Part shown: in pieces, positions 47,059 to 56,839 of the stretch
Layout of the letters: every line of letters starts with the position of its first letter
Numbering within the stretch: the stretch's first letter is position 1
Source of the DNA: Paenibacillus oleatilyticus
GTDB lineage: Bacteria > Bacillota > Bacilli > Paenibacillales > NBRC-103111
Assembly (NCBI RefSeq): GCF_018998565.1
Contig: NZ_JAHNZO010000027.1
Span: 49,713 to 113,712, forward strand
Direction of reading: 5' to 3'
Length of the DNA stretch: 64,000 nt
Notes under the pieces: model-generated
What the model was told of the DNA's origin: nothing
Seen by the model: only the letters and a program-made list of their open reading frames with translations
The model's database searches: none
Made by a program: the position numbers and the translations under genes

Positions 47059-47706
47059 CTAGGCCTGACCCGAGTTGATTCTATACTGGCACTTCCGCCC
47101 GCCTTCGGCCATGCATTCCGTGCGTACAACGGGTACGGCAAGCAATGCCTGAAACAGCGACAGCTCGCATTGGCAAGCCTGCCGGTAGCGGACGGCCACC
47201 TGATAGATCGGGCAGTTCGCTTCCTCGAAGACGATCGTTCCGTCCCCTCCCTTTTCTACCTTAACCATATACCCTTCCTGCTCTTGCAGCCGGGCCAGCC
47301 GCTCCACCCGGTTTTCCAAATCAAGACCTTGAAACGAATTCTCATGCTTTCGCAGCCATTTCTCTTTCCGCCGATCGAACAAGCGGCTGACTTGGCCGAC
47401 CCCGAATTTATCCTTCACTTCGTCGATCAAATCGTTGACTAACGCGTCGTAGCCGTTCGCAAACAAAGCGCCCGCCTTTTCCGTAAGGCTGTATAAATAA
47501 GCCGGTCTCCCGGCGCTTTGGCGTTGAATATTCGTCTGCACATATTGATCCTTTTGCAGTTCGTGAATATGGCGCCGAACGGCTACCCCCGAGATGCCTA
47601 GCTGCTCGGCGGCTTCCTGAATGCTGATTTTACCCCGCTTCTTTAACAAGATAAGCAGCGCTCTGCGGGTCGAGCGATCCTCTTGATGCAAGCTTTGAAT
47701 GTTCAC
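47059..47706 (-). CDS. SufR/DeoR-like winged-helix regulator with Cys cluster
   Basis: A 215-aa DNA-binding protein. The N-terminal winged helix-turn-helix reads 'ALLILLKKRGKISIQEAAEQLGISGVAVRRHIHELQK'. The C-terminal part has cysteines arranged C-x12-C-x-C-x17-C-x7-C, similar in position to the Fe-S-binding region of SufR-type repressors, and may bind an iron-sulfur cluster. The start is taken as GTG 47706 because AGGCAGGTG precedes it; an ATG-starting version adds 17 residues. It lies just upstream of the J-domain gene in the same direction (28-bp gap). Confidence 0.78.
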   Translation of the reverse strand: MNIQSLHQEDRSTRRALLILLKKRGKISIQEAAEQLGISGVAVRRHIHELQKDQYVQTNIQRQSAGRPAYLYSLTEKAGALFANGYDALVNDLIDEVKDKFGVGQVSRLFDRRKEKWLRKHENSFQGLDLENRVERLARLQEQEGYMVKVEKGGDGTIVFEEANCPIYQVAVRYRQACQCELSLFQALLAVPVVRTECMAEGGRKCQYRINSGQA

Positions 47707-47896
47707 GGTTCGTTTACACCTGCCTGTCTTCATCATTTTGATCACCGGACGATTCAATTATTCACCATTATATACCGAATAGAATAAATTTGTACACGGA
47801 AAACTTTTTTGCCTATAGGAAAATTCTAATATTCCATTGTCGCCTGGAAATACACCTCGCTATAATAGAAACAACGCTTAGTAAAGAAACGGGTGA

Positions 47897-50494
47897 TTGC
47901 TGTTGGAACCGGTCCTCTTGAATACGAAACTGCATAGACCTCCCCTTCCGGCAGCCCTTGTGCCGCGTCCCCGCTTGACGATGCGGCTTCAAGAAGGCTT
48001 GCAGCGCAAAGCAACCTTCATTACGGCCCCTGCAGGCTACGGAAAGTCCACGCTGGCGGGCGCGTGGGTTCAGCAGACCGGATTGCCTGTCGGATGGCTG
48101 TCGCTCGATAAGGGAGACAACGACATTTTCCGGTTCTGGCATTACGCCACCTCGGCGATTGACCGGGTCTGCCAAGGCTTCGCGCAGCGGGTTACACCGG
48201 CCTTGGAGTCGCTGACTCCGGGAAGTTGCGAGCCCTTCCTTGTGCCGTTTCTCAACGAGCTGAACGGAATGCAGGGCAAGCTGGCATTCGTCCTGGATGA
48301 TTATCACGTCATTCGCGATCCGAACATCCACGCTTCGCTGGCTTTTCTCCTCGACTATTTGCCTGCTCATGTTCATCTGTATGTCACGAGCCGGGAGGAG
48401 GTGCCCTTCGCCAAAGCGCGGCAGTTCAGCCGCGGGTGGGCGGTGCAGCTCGATGCCGACGACCTGCGGTTCGATGCGCAGGAGGCGGCGGAGCTGCTCC
48501 GTTTGCAGGAGGGCATGGCCGACTGTCCCCAAGAGCAGCTCGAGCTGCTTGTCCGGCGGACGGAGGGCTGGGCGACAGGCTTGAAGCTGGCGGCTCTCTC
48601 TATGGGCAAAATGAAGCCGGGGCTTTTGATGCAAGACTTGTCGGGAGACAGCAGCCGGATCGGGCAATATTTGCTTGAGGAAGTGTTCGAAGCGCTGGAG
48701 CCCTCCGCACAAGCTTTCTTGACCAAATGCTCCATTCTCCAGCGGCTGTGCGGGCCGCTATGCCAAGCGGTTTCGGGGGACGCCGACAGCCGGACCAAGC
48801 TGGAGCAATTTTCCCGCGCTGGACTGTTTCTAATGCCGCTGGACACACATAAGGAATGGTTTCGTTTCCATCATCTGTTCGCCGATTTTCTCCAGCGGCA
48901 GTGGCTTGAGCGGGAGCCGGGCGAAGTCCGGGAAGCGTACAAGGCGGCGGGCGCCTGGTGTGCGGAGCATGGCTTCCAAGAGGATGCCGTGGACTATTAT
49001 TTGGCGGGGCGGCATTTTTCCGAAGCGATCGGGCTGCTGGAGCAAATGAAAGCGATTATGGTCAAAAGAGAATTTTCGACCCTGCGCCACTGGCTGTCGC
49101 TCATTCCCGAAGCTATCCTGTGGGAGCACCGCTATTTGTATTTTTCGTATATTTTATCGCTGCTATGGGATAATGAGCCTTTGCTGGCCGAGAGCTATTT
49201 GCAGTCCGCGGAAGAGCGGTTCCGGGCTTCCTCCGGGACTTGGACGCAAGAGGAGCGACATCGTTTTCTGGGGAACCTGTACTATTTGAGAAACTCGAAG
49301 GCCACACAATACGATATCGATGTCGTCAAAGGGCTGGAATACATCCGCTTGTCTCTCCGGTACAGTCCGGAGGGCCCGGACCTGCTGCTTGCCCCGCCCC
49401 ATATGCCGCTATCCCCCTCGATCTTCCGATCGTACAACGGCAAGCGCGGAAAGCATTTGCCAAGAGAGGTGGCGGACCCTTTTTTCCGAAGTATGATCGA
49501 ATTTCTAACGCCGACGGGCGTGCACGATACCGCACTCGTCTGCTACGGCGAGCTGCTTTACGAGCGCAATGAGCTGGAGGAAGCGGAGGAGCATTTTAAG
49601 CTGGGGCTGCAGGAGAACGTGCACAGCCGGCACCAGCCGGAAAAAGTGTACTTGCCCGCTTATCTGTATTTGTCGCGGATTTCCAGGGCCAGAGGATACT
49701 GGCAAGGCGCGGAGCAATGGCTTGAAGCCGCCGGCAAAAAGGCAGCCGACGACCGGGCCGCCGGCGTGCCGCTATTCGTCGAGGCAGAGCTGGCCGGGCT
49801 GCGGCTGGAACTGGGCGATGCTTCCGCGGCGATAAAGTGGAAGAACAAATACGCGCTTGAGGCACACGACCCGGTCTCCATTTTTCAACTGTTTCCTTAT
49901 ACGTCCCTGATCCGGGTCTTAATGGGCGAAGAACGTTATGAGGAGGCGTGGGCGCTGTCGGATAGGCTGCTTGCGATAGCCGTTAAGGGGCATCGGCCTA
50001 TGGATGCCTTGGAGCTTCAAGTGCTGCAGGCGCTGCTCGGGCACAAGCTCGGCAAGACGGAAATGGCCGTCTTAACGTTGGAACAGGCTCTGAAATACGC
50101 CGAGCCGGACGAATATATCCGCGTGTTCGCAGACCGTGGCAAGCCGGTCGCCGAGCTGCTGATGACGTATATCCGCATGCGGCGCAAGGGTCATGTGCGG
50201 GAAAACGAGGGGCCGTCCCTCCATTTCGTCCAGCGGGTGCTTTCCTGCTTCGGCGAAACGGCGCCGGGAATCGGCAAATCTGCGGACGGATTGGACCGGC
50301 TGGAGCGGCTGCTGACGAAGCGGGAGCTGGCCATTTTTCGCTGTATGATGGAGGGCATGGATAATCAAGCGATTGCGGATGCTTTAACGATCGGGATGGG
50401 TACGTTGAAGACGCATGTCAACCATATTTATGGCAAGCTTCAAGTCAAAAACCGGATCGAAGCGATCCGCCGCGGCAAGGAAATGCTGGAATAG
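47897..50494 (+). CDS. MalT-like LuxR-family ATP-dependent regulator
   Basis: An 865-aa LAL-type regulator. N-terminal NTPase with Walker A APAGYGKST (about 44-52) and 'LAFVLDDYHVI'. A long alpha-solenoid/TPR-like region (about 330-780) is followed by the C-terminal LuxR helix-turn-helix (about 795-860; 'LTKRELAIFRCMMEGMDNQAIADALTIGMGTLKTHVNHIYGKL'). The apparent start is TTG 47897, with only a weak site, so the true start may differ by a few codons. Such proteins are ligand-activated transcription activators. The SLH protein gene downstream is a possible target. Confidence 0.9.
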   Translation: MLLEPVLLNTKLHRPPLPAALVPRPRLTMRLQEGLQRKATFITAPAGYGKSTLAGAWVQQTGLPVGWLSLDKGDNDIFRFWHYATSAIDRVCQGFAQRVTPALESLTPGSCEPFLVPFLNELNGMQGKLAFVLDDYHVIRDPNIHASLAFLLDYLPAHVHLYVTSREEVPFAKARQFSRGWAVQLDADDLRFDAQEAAELLRLQEGMADCPQEQLELLVRRTEGWATGLKLAALSMGKMKPGLLMQDLSGDSSRIGQYLLEEVFEALEPSAQAFLTKCSILQRLCGPLCQAVSGDADSRTKLEQFSRAGLFLMPLDTHKEWFRFHHLFADFLQRQWLEREPGEVREAYKAAGAWCAEHGFQEDAVDYYLAGRHFSEAIGLLEQMKAIMVKREFSTLRHWLSLIPEAILWEHRYLYFSYILSLLWDNEPLLAESYLQSAEERFRASSGTWTQEERHRFLGNLYYLRNSKATQYDIDVVKGLEYIRLSLRYSPEGPDLLLAPPHMPLSPSIFRSYNGKRGKHLPREVADPFFRSMIEFLTPTGVHDTALVCYGELLYERNELEEAEEHFKLGLQENVHSRHQPEKVYLPAYLYLSRISRARGYWQGAEQWLEAAGKKAADDRAAGVPLFVEAELAGLRLELGDASAAIKWKNKYALEAHDPVSIFQLFPYTSLIRVLMGEERYEEAWALSDRLLAIAVKGHRPMDALELQVLQALLGHKLGKTEMAVLTLEQALKYAEPDEYIRVFADRGKPVAELLMTYIRMRRKGHVRENEGPSLHFVQRVLSCFGETAPGIGKSADGLDRLERLLTKRELAIFRCMMEGMDNQAIADALTIGMGTLKTHVNHIYGKLQVKNRIEAIRRGKEMLE

Positions 50495-50504
50495 ATCCAC
50501 CCAT

Positions 50505-50545
50505 AAAATCTAACCTCGTCTATAACCGGGGTTAGATTTTATTTT
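50505..50545 (+). terminator. Terminator of the LuxR-family gene
   Basis: AAAATCTAACC and GGTTAGATTTT form an 11-bp stem followed by ATTTTG. Confidence 0.8.
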
Positions 50546-50687
50546 GGGCTGAATCCGCTATGCTTTAACGTGGATAAGAAGCTAACGGAAGGAGCACCAG
50601 GATGATGCAAAGCACAGGAGTTGGCCGGATGGCAGAGGCGGCAGCCGAAGAAAAAAACGTTTCGCTGCGGCACGGAGAGGAGAGTTT

Positions 50688-53600
50688 ATGCGAACGATGA
50701 AATGGCGGAAGACGCTTCGTACGGCTCTGCTTTTTGTCGTGCTGCTGACTTCCGTTCCCGGCGGGCAAACGAACGCGTCTGCGGGCTTGGCAGTTTCCCC
50801 GGTTAAAGGGAAGCATGTCGCCGCCGGATTGTTCCATTCGTTCGCCATAAAATCGGACAGAACCGCGGTCGCTTGGGGAAATAACGGGATGAGCTATTCG
50901 CGGATACCCGAAGGCCTGAATGACGTCGTGGCGATCGACGGCGGGGCGGCGCATTCGCTGGCGTTGAAAGCCGACGGGACCGTCGTCGCCTGGGGTGAAA
51001 ATTTTCGCGGGCAAGCCAGCGTACCGCCCGGACTTAATAAAGCGACGGGGATCGCAGCGGGAGTATCCCACTCGCTGGCCGTGAAACCGGACCGGACCGT
51101 CATCGCCTGGGGGGATAACGAAAAAGGACAAGCGAATGTACCGGCCGGGATGAACGATGTGATCGCGGTCGCGGGAGGGCTGTATCATTCGCTGGCCTTG
51201 AAGGGAGACGGCACGGTCGTCGCCTGGGGAAACAACGATTCCGGGCAAACCGACGTGCCGCCCGGGTTACACCAGGTGACGGCGATTGCCACGAAATTTT
51301 ATCATTCGCTTGCGCTGAAGGCAGACGGTACCGTCATCGCGTGGGGAATGAACGACAGCCGCCAAACGGACGTGCCGCCCGGGCTGAATGGGGTCTTGGC
51401 GATTGCGGCGGGAAGGACTCATTCGCTGGCGCTCAAGTCGGATGGGACCGTCGTCGCTTGGGGAGGAAACGTGTTTGGGCAAAGCGACGTACCGCAGGGA
51501 CTGAACGGAGTCATAGCGATCGCGGCGGGCCAATATCATTCGCTCGCTTTGAAATCGGACGGCACGGTCGTCGGCTGGGGCTGGAATTCAGAGGGACAGA
51601 CGAAAGTGCCGGGCAGCGCGGACCTGAGGGGGTTAGCTTTGCAGGAGGGCCCTATCAACCCACCGTTCCAACCTTCGGTCACGGAATATACGTATGCCTA
51701 TGTCGGGCCATCCGTTTCCAAGGTCCATCTGACGGCGACGCTCGCCGATTCGACCAACGGGGCCTTATATATCAATGACGAATTGCAATCCAGCGGCGGT
51801 GAGACGGCCGTTCCCGTAACCGGGGCATCGACCGACATACCGGTTCGTGTCGAGCCTTTTCTTTTGCCGGGAAAAACCTACACGATCCGGATTCTGAAAG
51901 ATGCCACGGCCCCCGTTGTAACATTCAGCCCGAACGGTAACGATTCATCGGCAAAGTCGGCTGCCGCCATGGTGACGGTTGAAGATACGGAGAGCGGTGT
52001 CGCTCCCGCTTCTCTTCAATACGCTTGGACGCCGTCCTTGGTCGTGCCTGCCGACGGTTGGGCGCCTTTCACAAACGGAGATACGCTGAAGCAGGCAGGC
52101 GGGGACGGCAAATGGTATTTGCACGTTCGCGCCGCCGACCGGGCCGGGAATACGGCCGATCGGATCGCGGGTCCTTTCCTTCTCGATAACACGGCCCCTG
52201 AGATCGTGATGAACGGCAGCAATCCGATGTATGTTCCCGTGGGCAAGCCTTATATGGAACCGGGTGCGACGGCGAGGGATGCGATCGACGGCGATCTCCC
52301 GGCTGCTTCTATTGTGACGTCGGGAGATGTGGATACCGGTAGTCCGGGAGCGTACGAGGTTCGCTATCGCGCCACCGATCGTGCAGGGAACGCCTCCACC
52401 GTTACCCGCAGCGTGTATGTCAAAAGCGGGCCTGCCATTTACTTGAAGGGGCCCGGCACCATGACCGTCGAAGCAAACGGTACGTTTACGGACCCCGGCG
52501 CAACGGCAGTAGACGTGCTGGATAACGACATTACCCCGTCGATTACCGTAACGGGAACCGTAGATACCAGCCGCCTGGGCGTCTATCGGCTCGATTATAA
52601 CGCAACGGACCGTTTCCAGTATGCAGCGCCAAACGTGACGCGCACCGTCTACGTGAAGGACACGCAGCCGCCCGTGTTAACGCTGCTGGGTGACAATCCG
52701 CTAATTGTTGGGGTCGGCGGTTCCTTCAACGATCCCGGTGCAAAGGCGCAGGACGGCTATGACGGCGACATTTCTTCCTTGATCACCGTTAAGGGAAGCG
52801 TGGATACGAGCCGTCCGGGCTCCTATACGTTAGAGTACCATGCGACGGACCAATCGCTTAACGAAGCTGTGCCGGTAACCCGGGCGGTCGTTGTCGTCGC
52901 TCCCCCGGCGATTACCCTTCTGGGCCCGTCTGCGATGAGCCTGAAGGCAGGCGAATCCTTCACCGATCCCGGAGCTCAGGCGAAGGATGCTTACTATGGA
53001 GACCTTTCCGGTCAAATAACGGTAACCGGAGCCGTAAACACGCAGGCACCCGGCGTCTATACGCTGCGTTACAACGTCCAAAACCCGGCCGGCCTTGCCG
53101 CAGCCGAGGCGACTCGAACCGTCACCGTCGTTGGCACAAGCGAATCCGGACACTCGGGAGATTCCGGCAGTTCCGGCGATTCCAGCGGTTCAATGTCACC
53201 CGTTCCGTCTGCACCTAAGGACCAATCAACAATAACGGCAATCGTCAGAATCAACGGCAAAGAGACGGACGTGAAAGCGACAAAAGAAACGTCCAGCGAA
53301 GGCCAATCCATTCTGCGAGTTGCCTTGCCTGGGGAGCCATTGACAGCAGCGTTCGCAGCCGAGCCGGAGGTCGTCATTGAAGTTATGAACAACGAGCCGG
53401 TCATCAAGGCGGAATTGCCCGCGGCGCCGCTTCTGGAGGCGTTAGCCAAACAATCGGGCGCACTTGTGCAAATCAAGGCAGCAGGAGCGAGCTACAGTCT
53501 TCCGCTCAGCCTGTTGGCGAATGAACCGAAGGATGCCACCATCACCATCGCGATAGCAAGAGCATCCGATGCAATAAGCGCAACCGTTAATGCCGCAGTT

Positions 53601-54431
53601 CAAAGGCAAGGCGCACGGCCGCTGCTTGATAACCCGGTTCGTTTCTCAGTATTTTCCAACGGGAAGGAAATCACGGATTTCAATGGAAGCTACACGGCCC
53701 GGACATTGTCCCTGCACTCCACCGCGGACTCGGGCAAAGCAACGGCAGTTTGGGTAGATGCGTTCAACCAGGTGCATTTTATCCCGTCCATATTTACAAG
53801 TCATGGCGGAGAGAACATGGCAACCATCTTCTCTCCGCGTAACGGCATGGTGACGGTTATTCAATCGAATCAATCGTTCGCGGACTTGAGAGGCCATTGG
53901 GCGCAAGCGGATATCGAGCGGCTGGCGAATAAACGCATTGCCGAAGGGGTGACCGTGGATGCGTTTGTCCCGGACGTTCCAATTACCCGCGCCGAATTCG
54001 CGTCTCTGCTGGTGCGTTCGCTCGGGCTCCCCGAAGAAAAGAAAGCCCTCCCGTTTACGGATATCGAGACCACGGATTGGTATGCCGGAACAGTAGGAAC
54101 AGCGCAGAAAGCGGGATGGATCAACGGATACGAAGACGGAACCTTCCGGCCGAATGAAACCATTACCCGCGTACAAATGGCGGCCATGATTGCGCGGGCT
54201 CTGAAATTCGCCGGGAAAGCTCCTCAACCGAACTTGGTCGTACTTGATCGGTTCGACGACGATACAGGCATTGCGGACTGGGCCAAGCAAGCCGCTGCTC
54301 AGCTTTATGCGGCAGGTATTATCCAAGGAACGACCGAAACGACCTTCGGTCCCCAGGAGCGGGCCACCCGCGCTCAAAGCGCCGTCATGCTGAAACGAAT
54401 GCTGCAATATTTGCATTTTATTAACGAATAA
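50688..54431 (+). CDS. S-layer-anchored protein with RCC1-like and Ig-like repeats
   Basis: A 1247-aa surface protein. Signal peptide about 1-30, then seven to eight RCC1-like repeats of about 38 residues (to about 315; each with HSLALKxDGTVVAWGxNxxGQ). A cadherin-like segment follows, then four DUF5011/HYR-like Ig domains (about 495-825), a Gly/Ser hinge, an uncharacterised domain and three SLH motifs (about 1060-1245) that bind secondary cell-wall polymer. GGAGAGGAGAG precedes the ATG. It probably serves adhesion or extracellular binding; the RCC1-like propeller ligand is unknown. Monocistronic. Confidence 0.9.
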   Translation: MRTMKWRKTLRTALLFVVLLTSVPGGQTNASAGLAVSPVKGKHVAAGLFHSFAIKSDRTAVAWGNNGMSYSRIPEGLNDVVAIDGGAAHSLALKADGTVVAWGENFRGQASVPPGLNKATGIAAGVSHSLAVKPDRTVIAWGDNEKGQANVPAGMNDVIAVAGGLYHSLALKGDGTVVAWGNNDSGQTDVPPGLHQVTAIATKFYHSLALKADGTVIAWGMNDSRQTDVPPGLNGVLAIAAGRTHSLALKSDGTVVAWGGNVFGQSDVPQGLNGVIAIAAGQYHSLALKSDGTVVGWGWNSEGQTKVPGSADLRGLALQEGPINPPFQPSVTEYTYAYVGPSVSKVHLTATLADSTNGALYINDELQSSGGETAVPVTGASTDIPVRVEPFLLPGKTYTIRILKDATAPVVTFSPNGNDSSAKSAAAMVTVEDTESGVAPASLQYAWTPSLVVPADGWAPFTNGDTLKQAGGDGKWYLHVRAADRAGNTADRIAGPFLLDNTAPEIVMNGSNPMYVPVGKPYMEPGATARDAIDGDLPAASIVTSGDVDTGSPGAYEVRYRATDRAGNASTVTRSVYVKSGPAIYLKGPGTMTVEANGTFTDPGATAVDVLDNDITPSITVTGTVDTSRLGVYRLDYNATDRFQYAAPNVTRTVYVKDTQPPVLTLLGDNPLIVGVGGSFNDPGAKAQDGYDGDISSLITVKGSVDTSRPGSYTLEYHATDQSLNEAVPVTRAVVVVAPPAITLLGPSAMSLKAGESFTDPGAQAKDAYYGDLSGQITVTGAVNTQAPGVYTLRYNVQNPAGLAAAEATRTVTVVGTSESGHSGDSGSSGDSSGSMSPVPSAPKDQSTITAIVRINGKETDVKATKETSSEGQSILRVALPGEPLTAAFAAEPEVVIEVMNNEPVIKAELPAAPLLEALAKQSGALVQIKAAGASYSLPLSLLANEPKDATITIAIARASDAISATVNAAVQRQGARPLLDNPVRFSVFSNGKEITDFNGSYTARTLSLHSTADSGKATAVWVDAFNQVHFIPSIFTSHGGENMATIFSPRNGMVTVIQSNQSFADLRGHWAQADIERLANKRIAEGVTVDAFVPDVPITRAEFASLLVRSLGLPEEKKALPFTDIETTDWYAGTVGTAQKAGWINGYEDGTFRPNETITRVQMAAMIARALKFAGKAPQPNLVVLDRFDDDTGIADWAKQAAAQLYAAGIIQGTTETTFGPQERATRAQSAVMLKRMLQYLHFINE

Positions 54432-54441
54432 CGTTCCACGA

Positions 54442-54482
54442 ATGGCTTTCGCCGCCCTCTCGACGGTGAAGGCCATTTTTAT
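54442..54482 (+). terminator. Terminator of the SLH protein gene
   Basis: ATGGCTTTCGCCG and CGGTGAAGGCCAT arms with two G-T pairs, followed by TTTTTATC. Confidence 0.75.
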
Positions 54483-54561
54483 CTGGAGAATGGGAAACAA
54501 CAAGGGGAAATGGTAAAATATGCAGTACCTATCATTTTATCTATTAAAAGGGGATCAGGGC

Positions 54562-55473
54562 ATGAGCCGAAGAAGATTGCAGATTGGCATGTGGCATGCG
54601 TTCAGCGAAGAGGATATGGAACGTTTCGGTTCCGATGCGATTGGCGGTATTGAAATTTGCCAGTATCGCGATAACGAAAGCTTATTATATACAACGAAAG
54701 TCTGTAGAGAGAAGAGTCTTTCCTTTGGCATTCATTCGCCGGTTTTCGGCGGACAGCCGTACAGGCCGCCTCGGATTACCTCCATAGACCGCGAGGAGCG
54801 GGAAGAAGCCTTGCGCCGCGTAGAATGCGAAGTCCGTATAGCAGCGGAATATGGCGCCGATTATATTTTGTTTCATTATCCTTTTGTGCCGATATTCCCA
54901 TTGGAAACGAAGCAGGTTTTCGCCAACATGCCGAAGCCGGACGAGCGTTACGAAGCCAATCAGATCGATGCGGCTCAGCTAAAGGACATTTCTCTCCGAT
55001 TGTTTGATGCGTTTTGCGGGCTTCAACACCGCTATGGGCAGCGTATCGTATTGGAGCATGATTTTTGGGGAGAGCATAAGGAGCTGCTTACGACGATGTT
55101 CCGGGAGCATCCGGAGATTGGTCTCGTCGTGGATACGTCCCGGCTGGATATTTCCGCAAGAGCGTTTCACAACGTCGAACCGATGCGCTGGCTTGAGGCC
55201 GTAGCTCCGTATGTTTATTTGATCCATTACAGCAACGTCCGGTACGAAGCGGACCGGTTCATTCATCATCTTCCCGTTCTGCCGGAGCATGACGATGACG
55301 ACCGCTTCGGGAACGCCTACGCCTATCTCGCCTACCTAGCGCAGCGGAACGAACGGTTTCACGTAACCTTCGAGCATCACGCGAATCTCATTGATCGGGA
55401 CCGGCTGCTTGAGCTTTATGTCCGAACAGAACAGTTGCTGCAAACCTCGCTGAAGAAGTCCGACCCGGCCTAA
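54562..55473 (+). CDS. TIM-barrel sugar isomerase/endonuclease-like protein
   Basis: A 303-aa protein with the xylose isomerase-like/AP endonuclease 2 fold. 'LGIEICQYRDN'-like first strands, 'LSFGIHSPVFG', 'ADYILFHYPF', 'RIVLEHDFWGEHKE', 'IGLVVDTSRLDI' and 'YLIHYSNVRYE' carry the metal-ligand pattern. ATG 54562 has AAGGGG at good spacing; ATG 54520 is an alternative adding 14 residues. No operon partner is evident. It could be a sugar epimerase; the substrate is unknown. Confidence 0.72.
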   Translation: MSRRRLQIGMWHAFSEEDMERFGSDAIGGIEICQYRDNESLLYTTKVCREKSLSFGIHSPVFGGQPYRPPRITSIDREEREEALRRVECEVRIAAEYGADYILFHYPFVPIFPLETKQVFANMPKPDERYEANQIDAAQLKDISLRLFDAFCGLQHRYGQRIVLEHDFWGEHKELLTTMFREHPEIGLVVDTSRLDISARAFHNVEPMRWLEAVAPYVYLIHYSNVRYEADRFIHHLPVLPEHDDDDRFGNAYAYLAYLAQRNERFHVTFEHHANLIDRDRLLELYVRTEQLLQTSLKKSDPA

Positions 55474-55566
55474 GTGAAATGAATATCCCCTCTTGACCTT
55501 CACGTAACGGAAAGGTGTACGCTATCGGTGCAACGACATCCGATGAAGGAGAGGTACTTAGTACTT

Positions 55567-56253
55567 ATGCCAAATCATGATCAAATTTATGCCGAGCAAG
55601 CCGGGCGTTACGACCGCTTAATCAGCAAGCAACCCGAACTGGCGCATATCGTGCAATCCATCAAGCCGTTCGCAGGTCTCGACATCGTCGATCTGGGCGC
55701 AGGAAGCGGCAGGCTGTCGTCCGCTTTGATCGGACAAGCGCGGTCGCTGACGGCAACCGATGCATCCTCCGCGATGCTGGACGTCTTGAAGGAGCGCATC
55801 CCTGAAGCGGACCGTCCCCGCCTGCGCACAGTCGTCGCGGATCACCGCGAGCTGCCCTTGCCGGACGCCAGCGCGGACTTGATCGTTTCCGGTTGGAGCC
55901 TGGGCTACTTGACAAACAGCAACGATCCGCTGTGGGCGTCCAACCTGGACCGCATCCTGCAGGAAATAAACCGGGTGCTTCGTCCCGGCGGAACCGTGAT
56001 CATCTTCGAAACGATGGGTACGGGCTTCGAAACGCCGAATCCGCCAGACTTTCTCTTGGATTATTATGCGGCTTTGGAGCGGCAGTATGGCTTTACCCAC
56101 CAATGGGTCCGCGCGGATTATACATTCGAGACCCTGAACGAAGCGGAAGAACTAACCCGCTTCTTCTTCGGCGATGAACTGGCCTCCCAAGTCGCCGCTA
56201 AAGGCTGGACGACCGTTCCCGAGTGCGCCGGCATCTGGTTCAAGCATAATTAA
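55567..56253 (+). CDS. Class I SAM-dependent methyltransferase
   Basis: A 228-aa enzyme with Rossmann-type motifs: motif I 'IVDLGAGSGRLSSAL' (about 40-54), acidic motif II 'LTATDASSAML', and 'RTVVADHRELPLPDASADLIVSGWSLGYL'. The C-terminal half resembles small-molecule methyltransferases. ATG 55567 is taken as start, with AAGGAGAGG about 12 nt upstream; an in-frame ATG at 55543 is the alternative. The acceptor is unknown. Monocistronic, followed by a terminator. Confidence 0.85.
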   Translation: MPNHDQIYAEQAGRYDRLISKQPELAHIVQSIKPFAGLDIVDLGAGSGRLSSALIGQARSLTATDASSAMLDVLKERIPEADRPRLRTVVADHRELPLPDASADLIVSGWSLGYLTNSNDPLWASNLDRILQEINRVLRPGGTVIIFETMGTGFETPNPPDFLLDYYAALERQYGFTHQWVRADYTFETLNEAEELTRFFFGDELASQVAAKGWTTVPECAGIWFKHN

Positions 56254-56270
56254 GCGCTCCCTTCATGGCA

Positions 56271-56318
56271 AAGAGGCTGTTCACCCGAGCATTACCACTC
56301 GGCAAACAGCCTCTTCTT
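56271..56318. terminator. Terminator between methyltransferase and ctaM
   Basis: AAGAGGCTGTT/AACAGCCTCTT outer arms with an inner CCGAG/CTCGG stem, between convergent genes. Confidence 0.75.
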
Positions 56319-56331
56319 AGTCAACAACGGC

Positions 56332-56793
56332 CTACAGCCCTAAAATCGCATCAATCATCGGCTTCGTCTCCCCGCCCGGGTACATCAGGTAGAGCAAAAT
56401 GTACACCGCCACACCCGTCGGCGCCGTCAGCAGCCACATGACTGCCGTCCAACGGCCGATTTTGCGGTGCTTGGCAAATCTCTTATTGAACGCGTACAAC
56501 AGCGTTACAATGCCGAAAACACCTGCGAGCGTCGCGAGCGTAATATGGAAAAACAAAAACAGATGATAAGCCAGCTTCAAATTCTCCGGTCCGCCGAAAG
56601 ACGTATTGCCGATAAAGATCGTCCGGCTGGCATAAATCAGAAAGAACACCAGCGCAAATCCCGCGCCCCAGAGCATCAGCTTTTGGTGCGTTTCCCGGTT
56701 CCCCTTCACAATATGATACCAGCCGAACGCGACAAAGATAGCGCTAATTACAATAAAAGACGTACTGATCGTTGGCAAAATCGCTATTTTCAC
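56332..56793 (-). CDS. ctaM: CtaM/YozB-like DUF420 oxidase assembly protein
   Basis: A 153-aa membrane protein with four helices of the DUF420 family (B. subtilis YozB, S. aureus CtaM), which is needed for function of heme-A-type terminal oxidases. Conserved histidines occur in 'AFGWYHIVKGNRETHQKLM' and 'LAYHLFLFFHITLA'. It starts with GTG after GGTGGGG. It is the last gene of the oxidase locus, 46 bp after ctaG. Confidence 0.82.
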   Translation of the reverse strand: MKIAILPTISTSFIVISAIFVAFGWYHIVKGNRETHQKLMLWGAGFALVFFLIYASRTIFIGNTSFGGPENLKLAYHLFLFFHITLATLAGVFGIVTLLYAFNKRFAKHRKIGRWTAVMWLLTAPTGVAVYILLYLMYPGGETKPMIDAILGL

Positions 56794-56839
56794 GTGTACC
56801 CCACCCGTTCACTTTGCAATAAACATTCAACCATGCCCA

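Noticed and set aside
50800..51620. CRISPR-like DNA repeats in the surface protein gene
   Set aside because: The periodicity is a coding tandem repeat of about 38 codons in one open frame.
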